A stretch of 64,000 nt of DNA from Pseudoxanthomonas sp. CF385 (lineage in GTDB: Bacteria; Pseudomonadota; Gammaproteobacteria; Xanthomonadales; Xanthomonadaceae), in assembly GCF_900104255.1 (NCBI RefSeq), contig NZ_FNKZ01000002.1, forward strand, positions 186,001-250,000, written 5' to 3'. A model generated the notes under the pieces. That model saw only the letters and a list, made by a program, of their open reading frames with translations, searched no databases and had not been told where the DNA came from. The translations under genes and the position numbers were made by a program. Shown in pieces: positions 28,659-37,803 of the stretch; positions within the stretch are counted from its first letter, which is position 1; the number at the start of each line of letters is the position of its first letter.

Positions 28659-30131
28659 TCAGGGATTGGCGAGGCGGCGCAGGTGCGGCATCAGGTCCGA
28701 AGGCAGCAATCCACGCTGCCCATCCCACGCGGCGGCGTCGCCGGCCAGTGCATGCAGCAGCGCGCCGGCGCTGGCGGCATCGAAGGCCGACAGGCCCTGC
28801 GCGCGCAATGCGGCGATCACGCCGGTAAGCACGTCGCCCATCCCGCCCACCGCCATGCCGGGATTACCGGCATCGATCACCTGCAGCACTCCGTCGGGCG
28901 CGGCCACGATCGTGCCCGCACCCTTCAGCACGACCACGCATGCATGGCGCTGCGCGATGGCGCGCGCGGCGTTGAAGCGGTCCGACTGGATCTCGGCCGT
29001 CGTGCAGTCGAGCAAACGCGCGGCTTCCCCGGGATGCGGCGTGAGCACCGCATCGTGCAGCGCCTGCGGCGTCGATGCCAGCAGGTTCAAGGCATCCGCA
29101 TCGACGACGAGCGGACGTCCGCTGCGCAATGCCTGCTGCAGCAAGGCGCGTGCCCAATCGCCCTGCCCCAGGCCAGGCCCGATCGCGATGACGCCGGCGC
29201 GCGCGAGCATCGGCGCCAGATCTTCCGACGATTCGACGCCGCGCACCATCGCTTCCGGACGACGCGCGAGGATCGCGCTGACATGCACGGCGCGCGTCGC
29301 CACGCTCACCAGCCCGGCCCCAGCGCGCAGCGCGGCGTCCGCGCACAGCGCGACCGCACCGCCGCTGCCGTCGTCGCCACCGATGCACAGCACGTGGCCG
29401 GACTCGCCCTTGTGCGTATTGCGACGACGCGGCAGCAACCAGAGCGCCAGCGCATCCTGGTCGAGCAGCGACGCATGCGTCTGCACGCCATCGAAGGCTT
29501 CGGCGGGCACGTCGAGATCGTCCAGTGACAGCACACCGGTGTATTCCAGCGCGTCGCCGGTATGCAGGCCCGCATGCCGGGCGATGAACTGCAGCGTGCG
29601 CGTCGCCACCACCGCCACCCCGGGCACGCCGCCGCGGTCGGCATCGACGCCGCTGGGAACGTCCAGCGAAAACACCGGCACGGCCTGGGCGTTGATGGCA
29701 TCGATCAGCGCATGCGAGCCGGCCTCCGGAGCGCGCGAAAAGCCGATACCGAACAGCGCATCCACCACCAGACCGGCCACCGGCAGCGCGCCATCGAACA
29801 GGGTCACGCGTCCACCTGCGGCCACGTAGTCGGTGCAGGCGCGCTGGGCAACGGGGTTGGCCGGTCCGTGCTCGTGCAGATGGACCACGTCGACCGCGCG
29901 CCCCGCACGATGCGCATGCCGCGCCAGCACGTAGCCGTCGCCGCCGTTGCTGCCGGGGCCGCACACCACGACGATGCGCTGCGCATCGGGCCAGTGCATC
30001 AGCACATGCCGCCACGCCACCTGCCCCGCCCGCTGCATCAGCGTGTAGCTATCGCCCCCCAGCAGGCGCGTGGCATGCGCATCCAGCGCCCGCGCGGCAA
30101 GGGTGGAGTACAGGGGCACGGTGCCTGACAT
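28659..30131 (-). CDS. nnr: Bifunctional NAD(P)H-hydrate epimerase / ADP-dependent dehydratase
   Basis: A 490-residue fusion that repairs damaged NAD(P)H hydrates. The N-terminal YjeF_N epimerase domain (about 1-210) has GPGSNGGDGYVLARH and DALFGIGFSR. The C-terminal ribokinase-fold dehydratase has GPGLGQGDWA, LTPHPGEAARLL and AVGGMGDVLTGVIA. Domain order and length match the E. coli protein. It is divergent from queG, with 67 bases between the two ATG codons. Confidence 0.95.
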   Translation of the reverse strand: MSGTVPLYSTLAARALDAHATRLLGGDSYTLMQRAGQVAWRHVLMHWPDAQRIVVVCGPGSNGGDGYVLARHAHRAGRAVDVVHLHEHGPANPVAQRACTDYVAAGGRVTLFDGALPVAGLVVDALFGIGFSRAPEAGSHALIDAINAQAVPVFSLDVPSGVDADRGGVPGVAVVATRTLQFIARHAGLHTGDALEYTGVLSLDDLDVPAEAFDGVQTHASLLDQDALALWLLPRRRNTHKGESGHVLCIGGDDGSGGAVALCADAALRAGAGLVSVATRAVHVSAILARRPEAMVRGVESSEDLAPMLARAGVIAIGPGLGQGDWARALLQQALRSGRPLVVDADALNLLASTPQALHDAVLTPHPGEAARLLDCTTAEIQSDRFNAARAIAQRHACVVVLKGAGTIVAAPDGVLQVIDAGNPGMAVGGMGDVLTGVIAALRAQGLSAFDAASAGALLHALAGDAAAWDGQRGLLPSDLMPHLRRLANP

Positions 30132-30186
30132 GCGCGGATTCTAGGTCCGGCCCGGGTTGCGCGAAAGTGAACACCGGCGACCCACC

Positions 30187-30192
30187 TATACT
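30187..30192 (+). promoter_or_regulatory. Candidate -10 element of queG with nearly no leader
   Basis: TATACT (five of six to TATAAT) ends 7 bases before the queG ATG at 30199. A transcript starting the usual distance downstream would begin at or within a base or two of the ATG, giving a leaderless mRNA. No ribosome-binding site is seen before this ATG, which agrees with that reading. Confidence 0.42.
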
Positions 30193-30198
30193 TTGCGC

Positions 30199-31278
30199 AT
30201 GCCCGTGCCCGGACCGCCCTCGCCTCTCCCCGCCCCCGCCGCGCTCGCCGAGCGCGTGCGCGCGCTGGCTCGCGAATTCGGTTTCCAGCGCTGCGGCATC
30301 ACCGGTATCGAACTGGGCGAAGACGAGCAACACCTGCGCGACTGGCTGGCCCAGGGCCTGTACGGCTCGATGGACTGGATGGCGCACCACGGCGACAAGC
30401 GTTCGCGCCCGCAGGAGCTGATCCCCGGCACGCTGCGGGTGATCTCGGTGGGCCTGGACTACGGGCGCAACGACAGCGACGATGCCTGGAACACCCTCGC
30501 CGACGGCCGGCGCGCCTACGTGGCGCGGTATGCGCTGGGGCGCGACTACCACAAGCTGATGCGCAACCGGCTGCAGAAACTGGCCGAGCGGCTGCAGGAG
30601 GAGTTCGGTGCATTCGGGCACCGCGTGTTCGTCGATTCGGCGCCGGTGCTGGAGCGCGCGCTCGCGCGCAACGCGGGCTTGGGCTGGATCGGCAAGCACA
30701 CCTGCCTGATCGACAAGGATGGCGGGTCGTGGTTCTTCCTCGGCGAGATCTATGTCGACCTGCCGCTACCGGTCGACGCGCCGGCGACCGCGCACTGCGG
30801 CACCTGCACGCGCTGCATCGAGGTCTGCCCGACGCAGGCGATCACCGCGCCCTACCGGCTGGACGCGCGCCGCTGCATTTCCTATCTGACGATCGAGCAC
30901 GAAGGCGCGATCCCCGAGGAACTGAGGCCCGCGATCGGCAACCGCATCTTCGGCTGCGACGACTGCCAGCTGGTCTGCCCCTGGAACAAGTTCGCCCAGC
31001 GCACCGACGAACCGGACTTCCGCGCGCGCAACGATCTGGACGTCGCGACGCTGCCGCAGCTGTTCGCGTGGAGCGAAGAGGAATTCCTGCGCCGCACCGA
31101 AGGCTCGGCCATCCGCCGCAGCGGCCACGAACGCTGGTTGCGCAACATCGCCGTCGCCCTCGGCAACGCGCCCACGACGCCCGACGTGCTCGCCGCACTG
31201 GCGAGCCGCCGGGACGATCCTTCAGCCGTGGTGCGCGAGCACGTCAACTGGGCGCTGGACCGGCACGCGCCCCTTTAG
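30199..31278 (+). CDS. queG: Epoxyqueuosine reductase QueG
   Basis: A 359-residue cobalamin-dependent reductase catalysing the last step of queuosine synthesis in tRNA. The N-terminal QueG domain includes QRCGITGIEL and the nucleotide-binding region. The two 4Fe-4S clusters are bound by CGTCTRCIEVCPTQAI and CDDCQLVCPWN. HEAT-like helices end the protein. I chose the ATG at 30199; a TTG at 30157 would add 14 unrelated residues. It is divergent from nnr, as in E. coli, and converges with pgi. Confidence 0.93.
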   Translation: MPVPGPPSPLPAPAALAERVRALAREFGFQRCGITGIELGEDEQHLRDWLAQGLYGSMDWMAHHGDKRSRPQELIPGTLRVISVGLDYGRNDSDDAWNTLADGRRAYVARYALGRDYHKLMRNRLQKLAERLQEEFGAFGHRVFVDSAPVLERALARNAGLGWIGKHTCLIDKDGGSWFFLGEIYVDLPLPVDAPATAHCGTCTRCIEVCPTQAITAPYRLDARRCISYLTIEHEGAIPEELRPAIGNRIFGCDDCQLVCPWNKFAQRTDEPDFRARNDLDVATLPQLFAWSEEEFLRRTEGSAIRRSGHERWLRNIAVALGNAPTTPDVLAALASRRDDPSAVVREHVNWALDRHAPL

Positions 31279-31293
31279 CACGCCACGTCGGCG

Positions 31294-32805
31294 TCAACCG
31301 CGCGCGGCGATCTCGGCGAGCAACGCGCGCGTGACCGGGTCCTTCGCCTCGGTTTCGCCTTTCAGCGCCGGCAGCAAGCCGTTCGCCAGCTGCTTGCCGA
31401 GCTCCACGCCGAACTGGTCGAACGCATTGATGCCCCAGAGCACCGACTGCGCGTAGACGCTGTGCTCGTACATCGCGATCAGGCCGCCGAGCGATTCGGG
31501 GGTCAGCGCGTCCAGCAGGATCATCGTGCTCGGGCGCCCGCCGGCGTAGCTGCGGTGCGGATCGTCGCTGGCCTGGCCGTTCGCCAGCGCTTCGCTCTGC
31601 GCCAGCAGGTTGGACATCAGCGCCAGGTGGTTCTCGCCGTAGGGATCGTCGTTGCGCACGGTGCCCACGAAATCCAGCGGCACGATCTGCGTGCCCTGGT
31701 GCAGCGCCTGGAAAAAGCTGTGCTGCACGTCGGTGCCCGCACCGCCCCACCACACCGGCACCGTGTCGACGCCTACGGGGCTGCCGTCCAGCATCACCGA
31801 CTTGCCCAGGCTCTCCATGACGAGCTGCTGCAGGTAGGCCGGCAGCAGGGCCAGGCGCTGGTCGTAGGTCATCACGCCCTGCGCGGCGTGGCCGAGCACG
31901 TTGCGGTTCCACACCGCGGTGAGGGCGTGGCGCACGGCGATGTTGTCGGCGAGCGGCGTTCCGATGACATGCGCGTCGAAGGCCGAGGCACCCGCCAGCA
32001 GGCGTTCGAAGCGATCGAACCCGATCGCCAGCGCGATCGGCAGGCCCACGGCCGACCACAGCGAATAACGGCCGCCGACCCAATCCCACATCGGCAGCAC
32101 GCGCGCGGCATCGATCGCGAACGAGGCTGCGGCGCGCTCGGGATTGGCGCTGACGGCATACAGGCGATCGCTACCGCCCAGCCAGTCGCGCAGGATGCCG
32201 CCGTTGAGCAGCGTCTCCTGGGTGCCGAAGGTCTTGGAAATCAGGATCGCCGCGGTACGCGCGGGGTCCAGCGGGGCCAGCGTCCGCTGTGCCGCCGCGC
32301 CGTCGACGTTGGACAGGAAGTGCACGCGGAAGCGCCCGGGCAGCGGATCGCGCAGTGCGTCGGCCACCAGCCGCGGCCCGAGATCTGAACCGCCGATGCC
32401 GACGCTGACGATGTCGGTGATGCCGCTGGCTTCCAGCTGCGCGACCAATGCTGCCATGCGCTTGCGCACTTCGAGTGCACTGGCGTGGGCCTCGCGCGCG
32501 ACAACCGCATCGGAAAGCTGGCCACGCAGCGCGGTGTGGAGTGCCGCGCGCCCTTCGGTGACGTTGACCTTCTCGCCATCGAACAGGCGACGGAACGCGC
32601 CCGTGAGGTCGGCGGCCTGCGCCTGCGTGAGCAGGGTCTGCACGGCCGGCGCGTCGTACGACTGGCGCGCGAAGTTGAAGTACAGCGGACCGCTACGCAG
32701 GGTGTGCGCGGCGACGCGGTCGGGCTCGCGCGCCAGCAACTCGCCCAGAGTGGAGCCGCGCAGGCGCGTGGCGTGGGAGTGCAGCGCGTCGAAGCCGTTG
32801 CTCAT
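31294..32805 (-). CDS. pgi: Glucose-6-phosphate isomerase
   Basis: A 503-residue isomerase interconverting glucose-6-phosphate and fructose-6-phosphate. The family signatures are [27 protein letters not shown], and [21 protein letters not shown], with the catalytic glutamate and histidine regions conserved. It starts one base before the panD stop codon ends, so it is the tail of the pan operon, an arrangement shared with other xanthomonads. Because Pgi feeds nucleotide-sugar synthesis it also supports exopolysaccharide production. Confidence 0.95.
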   Translation of the reverse strand: MSNGFDALHSHATRLRGSTLGELLAREPDRVAAHTLRSGPLYFNFARQSYDAPAVQTLLTQAQAADLTGAFRRLFDGEKVNVTEGRAALHTALRGQLSDAVVAREAHASALEVRKRMAALVAQLEASGITDIVSVGIGGSDLGPRLVADALRDPLPGRFRVHFLSNVDGAAAQRTLAPLDPARTAAILISKTFGTQETLLNGGILRDWLGGSDRLYAVSANPERAAASFAIDAARVLPMWDWVGGRYSLWSAVGLPIALAIGFDRFERLLAGASAFDAHVIGTPLADNIAVRHALTAVWNRNVLGHAAQGVMTYDQRLALLPAYLQQLVMESLGKSVMLDGSPVGVDTVPVWWGGAGTDVQHSFFQALHQGTQIVPLDFVGTVRNDDPYGENHLALMSNLLAQSEALANGQASDDPHRSYAGGRPSTMILLDALTPESLGGLIAMYEHSVYAQSVLWGINAFDQFGVELGKQLANGLLPALKGETEAKDPVTRALLAEIAARG

Positions 32806-32806
32806 G

Positions 32807-33187
32807 TCAGGCCGCCTGCTTGGGGATGCTGCGGTTGGTGTGGGTGATGCGGTTCTGGCCGTCCACGTACACCAGGGTCGGCTGGAACTGGTCGGCTTCC
32901 TGCTCGCTCATCGATGCGAACGCCGCGATGATGATCAGGTCGCCTACCTGCACGTGGCGCGCGGCGCCGCCGTTGAGCGACACGATGCCGCTGCCCTCGT
33001 CGGCACGGATCGCATACGTCGAAAAGCGCGCGCCGTTGGTGACGTCCCAGATGTGCACCTGTTCGAATTCGCGGATGCCGGTGGCGTCCAGCAGCAGGCC
33101 GTCGATGGCGATGGAGCCTTCGTAGTTCAGCTCGGAATGGGTGACGGTCGCGCGGTGGATCTTGGTCTTGAGCAGGCTGAGGTGCAT
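32807..33187 (-). CDS. panD: Aspartate 1-decarboxylase
   Basis: A 126-residue pyruvoyl enzyme that makes beta-alanine from aspartate for pantothenate. The self-cleavage site Gly24-Ser25 ([12 protein letters not shown]) and the active-site lysine and arginine region ([14 protein letters not shown]) are present. The gap to pgi is one base. Confidence 0.96.
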   Translation of the reverse strand: MHLSLLKTKIHRATVTHSELNYEGSIAIDGLLLDATGIREFEQVHIWDVTNGARFSTYAIRADEGSGIVSLNGGAARHVQVGDLIIIAAFASMSEQEADQFQPTLVYVDGQNRITHTNRSIPKQAA

Positions 33188-33279
33188 GGGGGCGGAATCT
33201 GGATCGGGACGCGAAGTTTAGCCCTTCGCGCCCGGCGCGGCGTGCACGGCCGTGCACCACCGTGTCGCCACCGCCGCGG

Positions 33280-34122
33280 TCAGAATTCCAGGTTGTCGAT
33301 CAGCCGCGTGCGGCCCAGCTTGGCCGCGATCAGGGCGACCCGCGGCCCCTGCTCGCCGTCCACCGGCTCGCTCAGGTCGGGGCGGCGGACCACGGTGTAG
33401 TCCACGACGTACCCGACCTCGGCGAGTCGCCGCGCCGCGTCGGCTTCCACCTGCGCGCGCGACTGCCCGGCCAGCAGTCCGTCGCGCATGGCGATGAGCA
33501 CCTTGCGGATCTCGGCGGCGCGCGGACGCTCGTCCGCGGACAGGTACTGGTTGCGCGAGCTCATCGCCAGGCCATCGGGTTCGCGCACGATGCTGCCAGC
33601 GAGGATCTGGACGGGGAAAGCCAGATCGGTGACCAACTGACGGATCACCGCCAGCTGCTGGTAGTCCTTCTTGCCGAACGCCGCCACGTCGGCCTGCACC
33701 TGGTTGAACAAGCGGCCCACCACCGTACACACGCCATCGAAGTGGCCAGGACGATGCGCGCCTTCCAGCACACTGCTGACACCGGGGACGTGCACCCGGG
33801 CCGCCAGCTCGACGCCGAAGGGATACATCGATTCGACCGTCGGCAACCACAGGACATCGCACCCGGCGCCTTCGAGCCCGCTCATGTCCGCTTCCGGCGT
33901 GCGCGGGTAGCGGGTGAAGTCTTCGTTGGGACCGAACTGGGTCGGGTTGACGAACACACTGGACACCACGCGGTCGGCGTACTGCCGCGCCAGCATCACC
34001 AGCGAGTAGTGGCCCGCATGCAGGTTGCCCATCGTCGGCACGAAGCCGACCCGTAAACCCTGCTGCTTCCACTCCCTGACGCGTGCGCGCAACGCGTCAA
34101 GTTCGGTAATGGTCTCGATCAT
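33280..34122 (-). CDS. panC: Pantothenate synthetase
   Basis: A 280-residue ligase joining pantoate and beta-alanine with ATP. The HIGH-like motif is in VPTMGNLHAGHYSLV and the KMSKS-like loop is DGLAMSSRNQYLS. It lies 92 bases upstream of panD on the same strand and 36 bases downstream of panB. Confidence 0.96.
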   Translation of the reverse strand: MIETITELDALRARVREWKQQGLRVGFVPTMGNLHAGHYSLVMLARQYADRVVSSVFVNPTQFGPNEDFTRYPRTPEADMSGLEGAGCDVLWLPTVESMYPFGVELAARVHVPGVSSVLEGAHRPGHFDGVCTVVGRLFNQVQADVAAFGKKDYQQLAVIRQLVTDLAFPVQILAGSIVREPDGLAMSSRNQYLSADERPRAAEIRKVLIAMRDGLLAGQSRAQVEADAARRLAEVGYVVDYTVVRRPDLSEPVDGEQGPRVALIAAKLGRTRLIDNLEF

Positions 34123-34158
34123 CGTGGCCCCTGTGGCGTGTCGGTGCGCGCGGCGCGG

Positions 34159-34971
34159 TCAGTAGGAGTGGGCGTCGTCGGGGAACGCCCCGCTGCGCAC
34201 CGCGTCGGCATAGGCACGCACCGCGCCCGCCACCGAACCGCCTTCGGCCAGGAAATCCTTGACGAACTTCGGCCGGCGGTGGCCCGTGTCCAGGCCGAGG
34301 AAATCGTGCAGCACCAGCACCTGCCCGTCGCAGCCGGGGCCGGCGCCGATGCCGATGGTGGGGATGGCGAGGTCCGCGGTAATGGCCGCGGCCAGCGGCG
34401 ACGGCACGCATTCCAGCACCAGCAACTGCGCGCCGGCGTCGGCCACGGCACGCGCATCCGCACGCAGCTTCGCGGCAGCCGAATCGCCCCGGCCCTGCAC
34501 CTTGTAGCCGCCGAACGCGAGCACCGACTGCGGGGTCAGCCCGAGGTGCGCGCAGACCGGGATGTCGCGCTCCACCAGGAAGCGGATGACGTCGAGCTTG
34601 TGGCCCGCGCCTTCGAGCTTGACCATCTCCGCACCCGCCTGCAGCAGGACGATGGCGGCATCGAGCGCACGCTCCGGCGTGGCGTCGGACTGGAACGGCA
34701 GGTCGGCGACCAGCAGCGCGCGATCCAGGCCGCGGGCAACGGCACGGGTGTGGTAGACGATGTCGTCCACCGTCACCGGCAGCGTCGAGTCGTGCCCCTG
34801 CACCACCATGCCCAACGAATCGCCGATCAACACGAGGTCCACGCCGTTGCGGTCCAGCACGCGGGCGAAACTGTTGTCGTAGGCGGTCAGCATCACCAGC
34901 TTGCGACCGTCGCGCTTGGCGTCAGCGAGGGCGGGGACGGTCCAGGGCTTGCTGTCGGCGTGCGTGCTCAT
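34159..34971 (-). CDS. panB: 3-methyl-2-oxobutanoate hydroxymethyltransferase
   Basis: A 270-residue enzyme that makes ketopantoate, the first committed step of pantothenate synthesis. Signatures include [44 protein letters not shown] and the metal/substrate loop [18 protein letters not shown]. It is flanked by folK and panC. Confidence 0.96.
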   Translation of the reverse strand: MSTHADSKPWTVPALADAKRDGRKLVMLTAYDNSFARVLDRNGVDLVLIGDSLGMVVQGHDSTLPVTVDDIVYHTRAVARGLDRALLVADLPFQSDATPERALDAAIVLLQAGAEMVKLEGAGHKLDVIRFLVERDIPVCAHLGLTPQSVLAFGGYKVQGRGDSAAAKLRADARAVADAGAQLLVLECVPSPLAAAITADLAIPTIGIGAGPGCDGQVLVLHDFLGLDTGHRRPKFVKDFLAEGGSVAGAVRAYADAVRSGAFPDDAHSY

Positions 34972-34988
34972 AGCCCTGCATTATCCAC

Positions 34989-35480
34989 TCATAACGGATG
35001 GATGTTGGACATTTCGAGTCCGGACACAGCATCCCGCGCATCGCCGTAACCGGGGATACGGGCGTCGGGAAGCACCTCGAGCAGCGGCACGAGCGCGAAG
35101 GCGCGTTCATGCAGGTGCGGATGCGGCACATGCAGCCCTGCCTCGTCCACGACGGCATCGCCGTACAGCAGCAGGTCCAGGTCCAGCGTGCGCGGACCCC
35201 AGCGCTCGCCGTCGGCGCGCTGCCGCCCGAACGCCGACTCGACCGCGAGCAACCGTTCCAGCAACGCCCGCGGGGCGAGTGTCGTGTCCACCAGGGCGAC
35301 GGCGTTGATGAAATCCGGCTGGTCTTCGCGCCCCCATGCGGGTGTGCGGTACAGGCGCGACGTGCGCAACACCTCGATGCCATCGCATGCCGCCAACGCA
35401 TCGAAGGCGCGGCGCAGCGTGTTGGCGGCATCCCCGAGGTTGGCCCCCAGGCCGATGCAGGCCCGGACGCGGGAGGTCAT
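34989..35480 (-). CDS. folK: 2-amino-4-hydroxy-6-hydroxymethyldihydropteridine diphosphokinase
   Basis: A 163-residue pyrophosphokinase of folate synthesis. The motifs are GLGANLGDAANTLRRAF near the start, RTPAWGREDQPDFINAV, and GPRTLDLDLLLYGD with PHPHLHERAFALVPL. Its ATG overlaps the pcnB stop codon by 4 bases (ATGA), so it is translated with pcnB, the same pcnB-folK pairing as in E. coli. Confidence 0.96.
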   Translation of the reverse strand: MTSRVRACIGLGANLGDAANTLRRAFDALAACDGIEVLRTSRLYRTPAWGREDQPDFINAVALVDTTLAPRALLERLLAVESAFGRQRADGERWGPRTLDLDLLLYGDAVVDEAGLHVPHPHLHERAFALVPLLEVLPDARIPGYGDARDAVSGLEMSNIHPL

Positions 35481-36805
35481 TCGGCCTGGGACGCCGCACC
35501 GCGGCGGCGGCGGCGACGGCGGCGCTTGGACGGAGCCGCGTCGTCACCCTGCAGGTCATCGCCGGGCGCACCGACACCGAGCGCGGCGGACAGTTCGTCG
35601 CCCGACTGGGTCTGTGCTTCGCGCCAGAACGCGACGTCCTCGGCATGCTCCGGCGACGCTTCCAGGCGCAGCACGAGGAAATCGAACGCGGCGCGGAATC
35701 GCGGGTGCGACAGCAGGCGGACGACGCGCTTGCGCTGGCGGTTGCCGAAGCGCGTCTGCAGCAGCCAGATCTCCTGCATCGGCAGCGAGAAGCGGCGCGG
35801 CAGCGCGATGGTGTTCAACTGGTGCAGGGTCACGCGGTCGGCCGCGCGGCGTTGCGCTTCTTCCGCGTGCACGCCGGAAGCCTGCAGGCCCATCAGCGCA
35901 CGGCAGTACGCCGGCCACAGCAGCAGGGCGAACAGGAACGCCGGCGACACCGGCTCGTCGTTGGCCACGCGCTGGTCGGTGCCGGCCAGGCCGGCGACCA
36001 GCATGCGGCGCAGCGCGCCGCTGCGGTTGGACGCCAGCGCCGCCGCGGTCTCCGGCAGCAGCACCTTCAACAGGCCGAAGCGCTCCAGTCCCTCGAAACT
36101 CGCCACCGCGTGGCCGGACAGGAACAGCTTCAGGATTTCCTCGAACAGCCGCGCTGGCGCGGCCTCGGCCAGCAGCGGCGCCAACGGCGCGATCGGCGCC
36201 GCGGTGTCGGCCTCAATCTCGAAGCCCAGCTTGGCCGCCAGGCGCACCGCGCGCAGCATGCGGACCGGATCTTCGCGGTAGCGCAGCTCCGGATCGCCGA
36301 TCAGCTTGAGCTGGCGCGCCATCACGTCCTCGAACCCGCCGACGTAGTCGCGCACCGAGAAATCATCGATGGCGTAGTACAGCGCGTTGGCGGTGAAGTC
36401 GCGGCGGACCGCATCGTCCTCCACCGTGCCGTAGACGTTGTCGCGGACCAGCCGACCATTGTCCATCTCGCGATCGCCGCTGCCGTCGTCGCTGTTGGCG
36501 CGGAAGGTGGCGACCTCGATGATCTCGCGCCCGAACACCACGTGCGCCAGGCGGAAGCGGCGGCCGATCAGGCGGCAGTTGCGGAACTGCTGGCGCACCT
36601 GCTCCGGCGTGGCGTCGGTGGCCACGTCGAAGTCCTTGGGGTGGCCGCCGACCAGCAGGTCGCGCACCGCGCCCCCCACCAGATAGGCCTGGAAGCCGGC
36701 ATCCCGCAGGCGGTAAAGCACACGCAGCGCGTTCGGGCTGATGTCCTTGCGCGAAATGGTGTGCTGGTCGCGCGGGATGGTTCGCAGAGCGGTGGCGGGC
36801 GTAAT
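35477..36805 (-). CDS. pcnB: Poly(A) polymerase I, probable ATT start
   Basis: A 442-residue polymerase (from the proposed start) that adds 3' poly(A) tails to RNA. The nucleotidyltransferase core has YLVGGAVRDLLVG, then HPKDFDVATDATPEQV, NCRLIGRRFRLAHVVFG and RRDFTANALYY. The tail is a run of eight arginines in PSKRRRRRRRRGAA. The conserved N-terminus RTIPRDQHTISRKDISPNAL is encoded, but no ATG, GTG or TTG precedes it in frame before a stop at 36872. The first usable GTG (36721) would cut it off. The in-frame ATT at 36805, with GGAA 8 bases upstream, is the best start. E. coli pcnB has been reported to use AUU. It overlaps folK by 4 bases. Confidence 0.88.
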   Translation of the reverse strand: MTPATALRTIPRDQHTISRKDISPNALRVLYRLRDAGFQAYLVGGAVRDLLVGGHPKDFDVATDATPEQVRQQFRNCRLIGRRFRLAHVVFGREIIEVATFRANSDDGSGDREMDNGRLVRDNVYGTVEDDAVRRDFTANALYYAIDDFSVRDYVGGFEDVMARQLKLIGDPELRYREDPVRMLRAVRLAAKLGFEIEADTAAPIAPLAPLLAEAAPARLFEEILKLFLSGHAVASFEGLERFGLLKVLLPETAAALASNRSGALRRMLVAGLAGTDQRVANDEPVSPAFLFALLLWPAYCRALMGLQASGVHAEEAQRRAADRVTLHQLNTIALPRRFSLPMQEIWLLQTRFGNRQRKRVVRLLSHPRFRAAFDFLVLRLEASPEHAEDVAFWREAQTQSGDELSAALGVGAPGDDLQGDDAAPSKRRRRRRRRGAASQAE

Positions 36806-36849
36806 AGCGGCAGTTCCATGCAGGAGGGTAAAGCGGTCGGCGGGATGGA

Positions 36850-36878
36850 TTGCCCTGAGCCTGACCGCCGCCTATACT
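36850..36878 (+). promoter_or_regulatory. Sigma-70 promoter of tRNA-Glu
   Basis: TTGCCC at 36850-36855 (four of six to TTGACA) and TATACT at 36873-36878 (five of six) are separated by an ideal 17 bases. The tRNA begins 28 bases after the -10. It faces away from pcnB. Confidence 0.6.
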
Positions 36879-36906
36879 AATCCGCTACGCCGGTTTCACC
36901 AAAAAC

Positions 36907-36981
36907 GCTCCCTTCGTCTAATGGTTAGGACGTGGCCCTCTCAAGGCTAAAATAGGGGTTCGAGCCCCCTAGGGAGCGCCA
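36907..36981 (+). tRNA. tRNA-Glu(CTC)
   Basis: A 75-base cloverleaf. The acceptor arms GCTCCCT and AGGGAGC pair perfectly, followed by G73 and an encoded CCA. The D arm begins GTCT and ends GGAC, the anticodon stem TGGCC pairs with GGCTA through one G-T pair, and the T arm is AGGGG-TTCGAGC-CCCCT-like. The seven-base loop CTCTCAA places the anticodon CTC at 36940-36942, reading GAG. It closely resembles E. coli tRNA-Glu, including the TTCGTCTAATGGTTAGGAC segment. Confidence 0.96.
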
Positions 36982-37029
36982 TCCGGCTGAGGCTGCGGGT
37001 TGAGATCCGCAGCATGGTGAACCACCAAG

Positions 37030-37056
37030 ACCCCGCCCCGGCGGGGTTTTGTGTTT
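37030..37056 (+). terminator. Terminator after tRNA-Glu
   Basis: ACCCCGCC and GGCGGGGT form a tight stem with a very short loop, followed by TTTTGTGTTT. It lies 49 bases after the tRNA. Another stem (GCTGCGG with CCGCAGC) lies between them. Confidence 0.75.
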
Positions 37057-37076
37057 GCGGACCCGGGCACGGACGC

Positions 37077-37093
37077 ATTAAAGACGGTTTAAT
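37077..37093. promoter_or_regulatory. Operator-like repeat before the response regulator gene
   Basis: ATTAAA-GACGG-TTTAAT is a perfect inverted repeat that also contains TTAA twice at 11-base spacing. Sites of the PmrA/QseB-type OmpR regulators are TTAA direct repeats with this same spacing, so autoregulation by the adjacent regulator is plausible. It is 45 bases upstream of the GTG start. Confidence 0.5.
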
Positions 37094-37137
37094 CGCGTCG
37101 ACCTAGCATGGTCGCCCCACCCTGACGAGGGCCGCCC

Positions 37138-37803
37138 GTGTCGCGCCTGCTCCTGGTTGAAGACGATCGCATGCTCGGCGACGCGCTAGCCGCCGCGCTG
37201 GCGCAGGACGGCTGGTCCATCGACCGCGCCGAGGATGCCGCCGCCGCGCGCCTTGCGCTGGTGGACCACGGCTATACCGCCGTCCTGCTGGACCTGGGCC
37301 TGCCCCGCGGGTCCGGCCTGGACGTTCTGGCCGCCCTCCGCCAGCGCTACGACACGACGCCCGTCCTGATCATCACCGCGCGCGACCAGCTGAGCGACCG
37401 CGTGCGCGGCCTGGATGCCGGGGCCGACGACTACATCGTCAAACCGTTCGAAGCCGGCGAGCTGGGCGCGCGGCTGCGTGCCGTGGTCCGCCGCACGCAG
37501 GGGCGCGTGGCCCCCGTCCTGCGCCATGGCGACATCGTGCTGGATCCGGCCGACCGTTCGGTGCGCCAAGGCGACCGCCCGGTGCGGCTCGGTGTGCACG
37601 AGTACCGCACGCTGCTCGCGCTGATGGAACGTCCGGGCCGGGTGATCGCGCGCGAGACGCTGGAGTCGCTCGTCTACGGCGGCGATGGCGCGATCGAAAG
37701 CAACACCATCGCGGTGTACATCCACCAGTTGCGCAAGAAGCTGGGCGACGGCGTCATCGCCACCGTGCACGGGTTCGGGTACCGCCTGGGGGACGCCGAA
37801 TGA
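37138..37803 (+). CDS. OmpR-family response regulator (QseB/PmrA-type)
   Basis: A 221-residue regulator with a receiver domain and a winged-helix DNA-binding domain. The phosphoacceptor is D52 (LLDLGLPRGSG), the acidic pocket is D9-D10 (LLVEDD) and the switch lysine is K102 (YIVKPF). The C-terminal domain includes LGVHEYRTLLALMERPGRVIA and the recognition helix region VYIHQLRKKLG. Translation starts at GTG. The partner kinase follows with an ATGA overlap. The trigger is unknown. Confidence 0.93.
   Translation: MSRLLLVEDDRMLGDALAAALAQDGWSIDRAEDAAAARLALVDHGYTAVLLDLGLPRGSGLDVLAALRQRYDTTPVLIITARDQLSDRVRGLDAGADDYIVKPFEAGELGARLRAVVRRTQGRVAPVLRHGDIVLDPADRSVRQGDRPVRLGVHEYRTLLALMERPGRVIARETLESLVYGGDGAIESNTIAVYIHQLRKKLGDGVIATVHGFGYRLGDAE

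Noticed and set aside
36989..37012. Stem GCTGCGG / CCGCAGC as a small RNA
   Set aside because: It lies within the tRNA trailer before the terminator and is better explained as a processing structure.
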